Source of the DNA: Hyphochytrium catenoides
Taxonomy: Eukaryota > Sar > Hyphochytriomycetes > Hyphochytriales > Hyphochytriaceae
Assembly: GCA_900088475.1 (NCBI GenBank)
Contig: FLMG01003976.1
Span: forward strand, 1 to 13,005
DNA: 13,005 nt
Direction of reading: 5' to 3'
Part shown: in pieces, positions 8,661 through 13,005 of the stretch
How the letters are laid out: each line of letters begins with the position of its first letter
How positions within the stretch are numbered: the stretch's first letter is position 1
The notes under the pieces: model-generated
Databases searched by the model: none
Told to the model about the DNA's origin: nothing
The model's input: the letters and a program-made list of their open reading frames with translations, nothing else
Made by a program: the position numbers and the translations under genes

Positions 8661-8808
8661 GAAAGAGAGAGAGAGAGCAGAGAATAGGGGCTGATAGGAA
8701 GAAACCTCCTCAAAGGTTACGTAAGCTTCGTGAAGCATGTGTTTTTGCAGCTCTTACCCATTTGACGAGGCTGTCCACCGCCTCATGGTCAACGGAGGAA
8801 GACGCCAT
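2563..8808 (-). CDS. HOOK: HOOK-family dynein-dynactin cargo adaptor, complete 10-exon gene
   Basis: Exons in transcript order: 8808-8758, 8443-8355, 7884-7281, 6745-6548, 5969-5693, 5380-5157, 4617-4381, 3702-3481, 3138-3070, 2685-2563. They total 2094 nt, 697 residues plus TAA, close to animal Hook proteins (about 720). Residues 1-162 form the Hook domain (DSLVKW-INTF, DLADGVILAEILHKIAPDYI, NWALRLSNLKILLKSI). About 180-640 is heptad-rich coiled coil, with Gly-rich breaks near 436-440 and 523-525. The family block LRERLARLERENQALK is at 448-463. The C-terminal block NAQRREEALLTSTFYE-IGLE is followed by a basic tail with WLGRQRQ. Hook proteins link cargo to dynein through the N-terminal domain and bind FTS-type partners through the C terminus. 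Q145 and I152 fit the two HOOK3 residues recalled as needed for dynein light intermediate chain binding. ATG 8808 is the first in-frame Met, with G at -3 and +4. Confidence 0.94.
2686..3069 (-). repeat. HOOK intron 9
   Basis: Donor GTAAAA, acceptor CCACGCAG. CU-rich throughout in sense, with an A-run on the + strand at 2803-2813 and a complex patch at 2915-2960. Confidence 0.8.
3070..3138 (-). CDS. HOOK: HOOK exon 9 (conserved C-terminal block)
   Basis: Only 23 codons, NKLTEERNAQRREEALLTST plus FYE, phase 0 at both ends. 'RREE.Ll.S.fYE' is the conserved Hook C-terminal motif, in the region that binds FTS-type partners in animals and fungi. Acceptor GTTTAG, donor GTAAAA. Too short for ordinary ORF detection. 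Confidence 0.92.
3139..3480 (-). repeat. HOOK intron 8, long GA tract in sense with short CU end
   Basis: Donor GTACGG, acceptor TCTGTTTAG. Sense GA-rich for about 270 nt (+ strand CT 3203-3475), then a short complex CU/U-rich end at 3139-3200. Confidence 0.82.
3481..3702 (-). CDS. HOOK: HOOK exon 8 (end of coiled coil)
   Basis: Residues 561-634. It starts ESQEAAESYRATIEELTKRL, with DKEKLENYTKKTLHTVQAKY and KNQLQEKNNKIQFLE later in the exon. The 'KLE.Y.KKTL...Q.KY' motif is typical of the distal Hook coiled coil. Acceptor TGATCAG, donor GTACGG, phase 0 at both ends. Confidence 0.93.
3703..4380 (-). repeat. HOOK intron 7
   Basis: Donor GTATGG, acceptor TGATCAG. CU-rich throughout in sense (GA-rich on + strand), with a complex patch at 4015-4080. 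A very small exon there cannot be excluded, but exons 7 and 8 join in phase and in coiled coil. Confidence 0.75.
4381..4617 (-). CDS. HOOK: HOOK exon 7 (coiled coil)
   Basis: Residues 482-560: VEDALRVRASLEKTATDLRQ, then KLRQHIERVEA, a Gly break (ARGGGETAGD) and RLARLEAEKTELSRHAEEY. Seventy-nine codons, phase 0 at both ends, acceptor AATTAG, donor GTATGG. Confidence 0.92.
4618..5156 (-). repeat. HOOK intron 6, GA-rich then CU-rich in sense
   Basis: Donor GTCAGT, acceptor CATAATTAG. In sense, GA-rich (+ strand CT 4860-5115, pure CT 5001-5054; also 4801-4826) is followed by CU-rich (+ strand GA 4639-4700). Complex stretches at 4870-5000 and 4727-4800 contain no exon I can support. Confidence 0.82.
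5157..5380 (-). CDS. HOOK: HOOK exon 6 (coiled coil with Gly break)
   Basis: Begins GT, completing a Gly codon with exon 5, then KEFLEEQLEAARAELERLK, a Ser/Gly-rich break (SSGGGGFATTS) and LRERLARLERENQALK. The last block is the Hook 'ireKL.rLq.EN..Lk' motif. The break sits where animal Hooks also lose the coiled coil. Ends in phase 0 at donor GTCAGT. Confidence 0.93.
5381..5692 (-). repeat. HOOK intron 5, GA-rich then CU-rich in sense
   Basis: Donor GTAAAT, acceptor CGTATTTCAG. Sense GA tract (+ strand CT 5655-5681) is followed by a long pure CU tract (+ strand GA 5435-5488) close to the acceptor. Confidence 0.85.
5693..5969 (-). CDS. HOOK: HOOK exon 5 (coiled coil)
   Basis: Residues 315-406 plus one base. 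MEATLTKYRTKLEEVNSLRQ with ELEEQNSQYLDKILDLES is the most recognisable Hook coiled-coil segment (compare 'L..YkkKLEdl.dLrrq.k.LEe.N'). Starts in phase 0 after CTCAAG and ends GCAAG before donor GTAAAT. The Met at its start is internal. Confidence 0.93.
5970..6547 (-). repeat. HOOK intron 4, several microsatellite classes
   Basis: Donor GTACGA, acceptor CCTCAAG. In sense: pure GA (+ strand CT 6478-6532), TG-rich (+ strand CA-rich 6425-6477), GAA triplets (+ strand TTC 6321-6361), mixed GA, then pure CU (+ strand GA 5995-6044) next to the acceptor. Confidence 0.82.
6548..6745 (-). CDS. HOOK: HOOK exon 4 (coiled coil)
   Basis: Residues 249-314: EAQLVKLQKVTEARLLDMQ through KKQADELDISRSKVMQLGK. 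Strong heptad pattern, phase 0 at both ends, acceptor CCATAG and donor GTACGA. The end corresponds to the Hook segment before 'leaTl..Yr.KLEe'. Confidence 0.92.
6746..7280 (-). repeat. HOOK intron 3
   Basis: Donor GTTGCC, acceptor CTCTCCATAG. CU-rich throughout in sense (GA-rich on the + strand), with short complex patches near 6900-6990 and 7110-7180. No exon evidence. Confidence 0.78.
7281..7884 (-). CDS. HOOK: HOOK exon 3 (rest of Hook domain and start of coiled coil)
   Basis: The largest exon, residues 48-248. APDYIDLDSIKRE and NWALRLSNLKILLKSI are Hook-domain helices. The LLEISELVLGAAVQCKEK segment is the conserved second half, and the helix from ISKIMERLDQQAQMTLMY includes Q145 and I152. 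From about 180 the sequence becomes coiled coil (EVEASLQSLQEQNLRLEG). Donor is the weak GTTGCC, but the junction to exon 4 keeps frame and heptads. Confidence 0.93.
7885..8354 (-). repeat. HOOK intron 2, GA-rich then CU-rich in sense
   Basis: Donor GTAAGC, acceptor CCATACAG. In sense, GA-rich sequence (+ strand CT, 8060-8278) precedes CU-rich sequence (+ strand GA, 7897-7960). A short complex segment at 7965-8060 shows no needed exon, because exons 2 and 3 join in phase. Confidence 0.8.
8355..8443 (-). CDS. HOOK: HOOK exon 2 (Hook domain, helices 1-3)
   Basis: Encodes INTFDELGIHCQQIEDLADG followed by VILAEILHK, nearly the family signature 'TF....L.DGV.LA.iL..I'. It ends with 'AT' before donor GTAAGC, and 'C' of exon 3 completes the Ile codon. 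A longer ORF on the opposite strand covers this exon and hides it. Confidence 0.93.
8444..8757 (-). repeat. HOOK intron 1
   Basis: Donor GTAAGA, acceptor CGGCTGCAG. In transcript sense it is CU-rich only; the + strand shows GA at about 8585-8680. The complex part at 8446-8578 is open on the + strand but belongs to this intron. Confidence 0.8.
8758..8808 (-). CDS. HOOK: HOOK exon 1 (start codon)
   Basis: Seventeen codons, MASSSVDHEAVDSLVKW, then donor GTAAGA. 'DSLVKW' matches the start of the Hook calponin-homology-like fold, and the next exon supplies 'INTF'. The frame stays open upstream to about 8991 without another ATG. Confidence 0.88.
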
Positions 8809-9497
8809 GCCTAAACTTGGATTAGCTCTGATATGTTGAGCTCCGTGAACCTTCAAAGGAACATGCACTGTCGCAACGCAGCGCCGAGGATGCTTCAAAG
8901 TCTGACTGTATTGAAGGTGATAGCCTCCAGCACAAGCGGAAGTGGACGCGATATCGATTTCTCTCACTTCTAACAAGAGAGAAAGCTTCAATCGACAACT
9001 ATCCCGGAATGTCGCCTATTAGCCAACCCCAAACGTCAATAGGAACCCCGTAGTAGAGCAGTAAAGGCAGGCCAGAGACGATGACGATACTCTGCTGGCA
9101 AGCCACTGACGGCGCCAGACTCTTGCTCAAGCTGCTTCTCGGAAGTGGAGAATCTGCAGATTTGTCTGTAAAGTTAGAGCTCAAGCTCCAAAGGAAACCC
9201 GATTTTTTGCGCAAGTTCTGAACTTCTCACTGACACAAGCGAGATTTATCAACTTATCCCTGATAAATAGCCCAAAGGTAACTTATATGCGTTATATGAC
9301 CGGTCTCATCCAGAATTGGAGTACAGTCCAGCACTGCTACGAGTACTGCTGCTGCGCTCTAATCCCAAATAAAAAATTTCCGTAGTACATGATTTGGGCC
9401 TGTTCTCGCTTTATTTGGCGGGAAAAGGGAAAGAATTTTTATTTTGTGAAGACTTGATACCAGTCTAAAAGGCACATTTTTCAATAAAAAAAGTTCT
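8809..9497. promoter_or_regulatory. 5' flank of HOOK, repeat-free
   Basis: No GA/CT repeat and no convincing gene. It must hold the HOOK 5' UTR and promoter, but I see no clear TATA box or initiator. A perfect hairpin lies at 9244-9268 and AATAAA-type motifs at 9368 and 9483 (+). The minus frame is open from 8808 back to about 8991, so a longer HOOK N terminus using a non-ATG start or a 5' intron is possible but unlikely. Confidence 0.4.
9244..9268. repeat. Perfect 8-bp inverted repeat (hairpin)
   Basis: ATTTATCA at 9244-9251 and TGATAAAT at 9261-9268 with a 9-nt loop. Role unknown; it could be a regulator site or chance in AT-rich sequence. Confidence 0.5.
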
Positions 9498-9749
9498 TTA
9501 TTCTTCCTCTTCTCCTTCTAACAGTAGCAGCAGTCCACGCAGGTTATCAAGGTCGTTTGTCTGAAAGGCGAAGGAAGTTGAAGAAGTATTATGAGGCACC
9601 TTGCCGGGCTGTAGGGCTAGCTGCAATCTGTCCCATTGGTTTGAGAGTCCTTTGGGGGATGGAGGAGCTATGCCGGGCGTCGTTGATTGTGTAGAGAAAT
9701 CTGGTGAAGCTTCAATGTGCCCGCTCTGGCTCTTGATGCTTCTTGGCAT
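9498..9749 (-). CDS. Hypothetical short ORF or 3' exon, stop inside AATAAA
   Basis: From ATG 9749 the frame gives 83 residues, MPRSIKSQSGHIEASPDFST onward, Ser/Pro/Thr-rich, then a Leu-rich acidic end (LLLLLEGEEEE). The frame is open upstream to a TAG at 9780-9782. The stop is GAATAAAG, so the TAA forms part of an AATAAA polyadenylation-type signal. Mixed codon use and the adjacent signal favour a genuine 3' end, but no family is recognised and no upstream exon was found. Confidence 0.3.
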   Translation of the reverse strand: MPRSIKSQSGHIEASPDFSTQSTTPGIAPPSPKGLSNQWDRLQLALQPGKVPHNTSSTSFAFQTNDLDNLRGLLLLLEGEEEE

Positions 9750-9856
9750 CTTGGTCAATGGTCCCGTTTGGCCATGGCTCTACGCCTTCACACGAGAGTC
9801 TCTATTATGGCAATTCATGAAGAAAACGCGCTTCGGATTTTGAAAGCGTATTCCTC

Positions 9857-10078
9857 TTGAGCAGTTGGACCCTTCTCTTGCTTGCCTCGCCGGCGTTTGA
9901 AGTTGATGATGATGACATTGTGGTCGATGGTTCATCACCTGATTCTTCCATTACTGATGATGAGTGTGGAGGAGATCAGGTTGAGGAGGAAGAGGCCAAG
10001 GCGTCACAGCTTTCCTTGTTTCCTTCCTTCTTCCTCTTCTTCTTCTTCTTCTTTTCTTCATCTCTTACTTCTTCTTAG
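9857..10078 (+). CDS. Doubtful acidic ORF
   Basis: A + frame with no ATG at its start contains FEVDDDDIVVDGSSPDSSIT, then DDECGGDQVEEEEAKASQ, before running into a TTC-repeat end (Phe/Ser) and TAG TAG. The acidic part reads like disordered protein, but the tail is triplet repeat. It could be an exon of an unseen gene, a pseudogene or chance. Confidence 0.2.
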   Translation: MSSWTLLLLASPAFEVDDDDIVVDGSSPDSSITDDECGGDQVEEEEAKASQLSLFPSFFLFFFFFFSSSLTSS

Positions 10079-10314
10079 TAGTTATTAGTCGTAATTAGTC
10101 GATCAAAAAAAAATTATGCACTTTCTCCACATAAATAGAAAGAACAAAAATCTTTGAATATTAAACAAAAAAGCTTCGCCCTTCGGGCTCGCCAATAACC
10201 ACCAGTACTCAACGAAGAAAGAAAGAAGAAGGAGGAAGAAGAACTTTATTGAAAAGAAGAAGAAGAGGAAGATGACGATTAAAAGAAGAAGAAGAAAGAA
10301 AAAATGAAGAAGAG
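10014..10314. repeat. TTC-rich and GAA-rich arms around a 120-bp centre
   Basis: The + strand is TTC/CTT-rich at 10014-10075 and GAA-rich at about 10203-10314, making two imperfectly complementary arms. The centre is AT-rich and contains a tight GCCC-TTC-GGGC hairpin at 10178-10188 and two direct copies of ATTAGTCG near 10086-10101. Confidence 0.55.
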
Positions 10315-10870
10315 ACTTGAAGATCATCGGGTTTTTGCTAATTTGATGACGAAGCTTTTCCGCCAAGCCGCAAATATCAAGAGAAAAAAAGCAGAAGGGA
10401 CACGACGTGCGGCGTTTATTCTGTATCTGGTGTGATGGCTTGACCATAAATGATTGAGATAAGCGGGGTTTATTTTTTCATCCCTCCAGATATTGAATAA
10501 GCTCTAATATGATTCCTTATGTAAAAAACTTGCTTCTTGTTGACCAAGCAACATACTCCGTACTTCGTTTTCTGATGTCGCTTTTTTCCCTATTTTTTCT
10601 TCCTTTTTATGGAGAAAATAGCAGAATCAGGAAAACTGGAACTCCAAATTGTATATAATTTATACTGCTGTTGATTACTGCTGTTCCTTGGATTTTTTGA
10701 AGCTTTTTCATGATTTTTGAAGCTTTTCCCGATGATCGTGTCTCCTAATATATTTCTCACTGTGCGGAACACTTCCAGACTGTCTGGAGTTAAGTGCCTG
10801 GCTAGACCTAATAAAGCTCTTATCGATATCGCCCAGCTGTCATCATCGCTGTGTTATAATATAGACAAGA
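10315..10870. other. AT-rich non-coding stretch with small tandem duplications
   Basis: No supported gene. TACTGCTGTT occurs at 10663-10672 and 10676-10685. GATTTTTTGAAGCTTTTT at 10691-10708 is repeated almost exactly at 10712-10728. Long T-rich runs are present. Confidence 0.5.
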
Positions 10871-10896
10871 TCCAGCTTTGTGGAGAATAAAAGCTA

Positions 10897-10916
10897 GTTC
10901 CTGCCGCGACAGGAAC
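10897..10916. repeat. Perfect 7-bp inverted repeat (hairpin)
   Basis: GTTCCTG at 10897-10903 and CAGGAAC at 10910-10916 with a CCGCGA loop, next to an AATAAAA motif at about 10886. No tRNA or snRNA fold could be built around it. Confidence 0.5.
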
Positions 10917-10922
10917 CAAAAG

Positions 10923-11355
10923 ATGAAGATTCAACGAGGATTGAAGCCCTTTGCAAATGAAGATTATTCGAAGAGAATTGGAGCTCTACATCCCGATTAT
11001 CACGCCGTCCCACGTGATGATGATGAGAGCGTGGTGGTTCTTTCTGGTCTGATTGTCATCGCAGCAACTCCTATATAGTCTTAGTCGGCTCAAGATCATT
11101 GGCTCTTGAAAGCCCGTTAAAGAGTCTTGAGCTGTGCAATAGACTAAGTGAAGTCTAAGACGAAGGAGCATTGCCCGCAGCAAGTATTGCTGTCATCAGT
11201 AAAGAATGCGAAGCTGGTATGGTGTGGGCGCACCGTTACTCAGCGAGCGGCAGGCGGTAGTAGCAGGTTCCAAGCCGCAGCGAAGTCTCTGATGATCCAT
11301 ATCAATCCATCTGCATCCTCTCATCATAGCCCCAACAACCTAGACCAATCTCTGT
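10923..11355. other. Unassigned stretch with short + ORFs
   Basis: Contains an ATG ORF at 10923-11078 (51 residues, MKIQRGLKPFANEDYSKRIG onward) and further short frames to 11402. None resembles a known family, and no splice pattern or neighbour supports them. I see nothing firm here. Confidence 0.3.
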
Positions 11356-11712
11356 TCAGTGGATCCACAATGGAACCGTGCCTATCTTCTGCGTCCCTAT
11401 GAAGGCGTAGAGGTTGCTCAATGAGAAGAGCCAAAGATAAAAAGCACGATGAGGTGGCTCCAAAAGCTCGGGATATAGGAAAGCTTCAGATCCAACTAAC
11501 CGTGGCCGAAGATGGAGATCAAAAATCAGCGCTAGGAGAGAGCGCGCTGGCGCTGAGTCTTCAAAATAGTAGGCGAGAGACAAAAGAAGAGAGGAGAGGG
11601 ACATCGTTCTCTCTTCCGTAGTGAGGCGGAGAAGAGATAGCAGGCCGTGATAGTGGAGGTTGAAACAGAGAAGTGCTTGTAACGGTGAGAGAGAACTTCT
11701 CCTTGTAGCCAT
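11356..11712 (-). CDS. Hypothetical ORF of 118 residues, weak
   Basis: ATG at 11712, TGA at 11356-11358. The product is Leu-rich with aromatic patches (YYFEDSAPARSLLALIFDLH; AFYLWLFSLSNLYAFIG) and no recognised domain. It starts 57 bp downstream of the stop of the small membrane-protein gene on the same strand, so it could be a further exon of that gene or a chance frame. Confidence 0.2.
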   Translation of the reverse strand: MATRRSSLSPLQALLCFNLHYHGLLSLLRLTTEERTMSLSSLLLSLAYYFEDSAPARSLLALIFDLHLRPRLVGSEAFLYPELLEPPHRAFYLWLFSLSNLYAFIGTQKIGTVPLWIH

Positions 11713-11769
11713 CTCACTCTCTCTGTCTCCCTTTCTCTCGATCTTTTCTCTCTCTCTCTCTCCATCTCA

Positions 11770-12039
11770 CTAGTAGCGTCCACTCTCAATCTCCGCTGTC
11801 CGGACAAAACTGTAGCCCTGAAAGCTTGGATCTGGGTTGAGATCCAGCACCTGCACTCGCGTCTGATATTCCACGCTGCTGCGAAGATTTGACGCTCTCT
11901 CGGCTTGCGCACGCTTCTGTCTCTTCTCTTCTCTCTTCTTTTGCCAGCAGGTCCAGCCGCGCTGGATGGCGAGGCCAAGGAGAGAAACAAGGAGAAGCAC
12001 AGCGGCAACGGCAGCCACAACCACTAGGGAAGAAGCCAT
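11770..12039 (-). CDS. Small single-pass membrane protein, hypothetical
   Basis: Eighty-nine residues from ATG 12039 to TAG 11770-11772. After MASS there is a clean hydrophobic segment of about 21 residues (VVVAAVAAVLLLVSLLGLAI, 6-25). A Trp/Cys junction and a very basic stretch (KKREEKRQKRAQAER, 34-48) follow, then a polar tail ending ESGRY. By the positive-inside rule the C-terminal tail is probably cytosolic. The frame also opens upstream through GA repeat (RERKR), so ATG 12039 is chosen because the sensible protein begins there. No family is recognised. The stop overlaps a donor-like site (CTA-GTGAGA), so the exon may continue by splicing instead of ending here. Confidence 0.5.
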   Translation of the reverse strand: MASSLVVVAAVAAVLLLVSLLGLAIQRGWTCWQKKREEKRQKRAQAERASNLRSSVEYQTRVQVLDLNPDPSFQGYSFVRTAEIESGRY

Positions 12040-12296
12040 CTCCGGGAACAGTTTACTCTCTTTTTCTTTCTCTCTTTTTCTCTTCTTGTCTCTCTCTTGT
12101 CTACCGTTCCTGACTCTCTTTCTCTCTCTTGGTAGCAAGGAGGAGGGAAGAGGCCAGGCCAGAGGTAGCTCTGTATTTTCTTAGGGTTTGGTGATTGATC
12201 TTCTTTCTCTTCTTCCTTTTGCTCTCTCTCTGCAGCGTTGCTGACGGGTTAAGCCGGGGAAGAGAGAGAAACGCAATTGAATGCTTTGTGCTCTCT

Positions 12297-12334
<38 letters not shown>

Positions 12335-12339
12335 GGACC
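12040..12339. repeat. GA/CT-rich stretch upstream of the small membrane-protein gene
   Basis: The + strand is CT-rich at 12057-12130, complex at 12130-12200, and CT-rich again to 12234, where CTCTCTGCAG looks like a + strand acceptor. Pure CT follows at 12298-12333, then the hairpin GGACC-GTT-GGTCC at 12335-12347. It may be the 5' UTR or promoter of the minus gene, or intron of an unrecognised + gene. Confidence 0.4.
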
Positions 12340-12590
12340 GTTGGTCCGTCACGGGGTCTACGGCCTCGGCAGGGGCTAATCGAGGAAGAAGCAGAACTGA
12401 TCACTGATGGGAAGAGATTCGAAGAGAGAGAGAGAGACAGCAACTGAAGAGTCAGAAACCCTGATGATCTGCCGTATGAAGACGGAGAAAGAGCTGCTAA
12501 AGTTATAGAAGAGTTCAGAGAGACAGAGAGGATTGTGCGCAGCTTGCGTCTCTTTGGATTTCTGCGATGAAAGGAAGATCTGGACAAGGG
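12340..12590. other. Candidate exon of undecided strand
   Basis: A complex island flanked by CT on its left and GA on its right (+ strand), like known exons here. On + after CGGCAG (12370), GLIEEEAELITDGKRFEERE runs into TGA, and the same frame resumes with NPDDLPYEDGERAAKVIEEF to a second TGA. On - after GTCCAG, IFLSSQKSKETQAAHNPLCL leads to a TAG. Neither is a known family, and flanking repeats cannot decide, because the pattern is symmetric. Confidence 0.35.
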
Positions 12591-13005
12591 ATGAAGAGTG
12601 AACTATCGATGGGGAAAGAGAGAGAGACAAAGGAGAAAGAGAGAGAGAGAGAGCAACATTAAGAAAGAGAGAGAGAGAGCAAAAGAGAGAAAGAGAGAGA
12701 GAGAAGAGAGAAGCGAAAGGGAGAGGGAAAATCTGAGACCACAAGAGACAGAAGAAAAAGAGGGAGGAGATGACCTCAAGAACGGAAGAGAGACAGAGCG
12801 AAAGAGAGATATAATGGAGCGAGACAGAGGTTACACATTACAAAAAGGCCGTGATATAGACAGAGAGAAACAAAACAGGAAAGAGACAGAGCGCGAGAGA
12901 GTTTTGCAAGAGAAGGACATGTGGGAGGAGCCAGAAGTACAGTTTTCCTATAACGATTTTTAGCAAATCAGAGGCAACGAAGAAGTTTCCTTTCCTTTTT
13001 ATTAG
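12591..13005. repeat. GA-rich low-complexity end of window
   Basis: GA-rich, with (GA)n at 12620-12720 and imperfect repeat after. The + ORF 12598-12963 is mostly Arg-Glu microsatellite. Only its last residues (KDMWEEPEVQFSYNDF) look protein-like, possibly a terminal exon after GTTTTGCAAG at about 12910, which is weak. Confidence 0.4.

Noticed and set aside
9601-9843. + strand ORF with Trp/Leu-rich product
   Set aside because: Opposite strand of the more protein-like minus ORF 9498-9749; no signal or family.
10103-10447. Minus ORF rich in Phe/Leu, resembling membrane segments
   Set aside because: The hydrophobic part comes from GAA triplets on the + strand; no initiation context or family.
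11266-11276. GGTTCCAAGCC resembling a tRNA B box
   Set aside because: No A box at a suitable distance and no cloverleaf arms.
1-13005. CRISPR array, insertion sequence or LTR element
   Set aside because: Repeats are simple microsatellites without spacers; no transposase, reverse transcriptase, terminal repeats or target duplications were seen.

Overview
The window is nuclear DNA from a eukaryote. Coding sequence is split into short exons by GT-AG introns of about 310-745 nt, and most introns are filled with (GA)n/(CT)n microsatellite. No bacterial operons, rRNA, tRNA or CRISPR were seen. The organism cannot be fixed from the sequence alone. A microsatellite-rich protist, for example a coccidian-like alveolate, is a guess and not a result.

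Layout. (1) 1-2338, + strand: the 3' part of a multi-exon gene ending in C2 domains (exons 32-176, 641-842, 1371-1506, 2252-2338); its 5' end lies outside the window. (2) 2563-8808, - strand: a complete ten-exon HOOK-family dynein adaptor gene. The exon phases close exactly (2094 nt, 697 residues plus stop), from an N-terminal Hook domain through a long coiled coil to the conserved C-terminal block. Genes 1 and 2 are convergent, with 224 bp between their stop codons. (3) About 8.7-11.7 kb: a repeat-poor, more complex and partly AT-rich island upstream of HOOK. It has only weak short ORFs, several hairpins and GAA/TTC triplet tracts. (4) 11770-12039, - strand: a small single-pass membrane protein, followed to 13005 by a region where GA/CT repeats return and a candidate exon at about 12340-12590 is readable on both strands.

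The main structural observation concerns introns in transcript sense. Their 3' parts are CU-rich, and in about two thirds their 5' parts are GA-rich, so the two ends of one intron are mutually complementary. The repeats also create long artificial ORFs on both strands (Arg-Glu repeats on one, Ser-Leu repeats on the other). Most long ORFs here are such artefacts or antisense shadows of HOOK exons.

The C2 protein and HOOK both belong to families used in membrane and vesicle traffic: phospholipid binding for C2, and dynein-dynactin cargo transport for Hook. Their adjacency is only suggestive.
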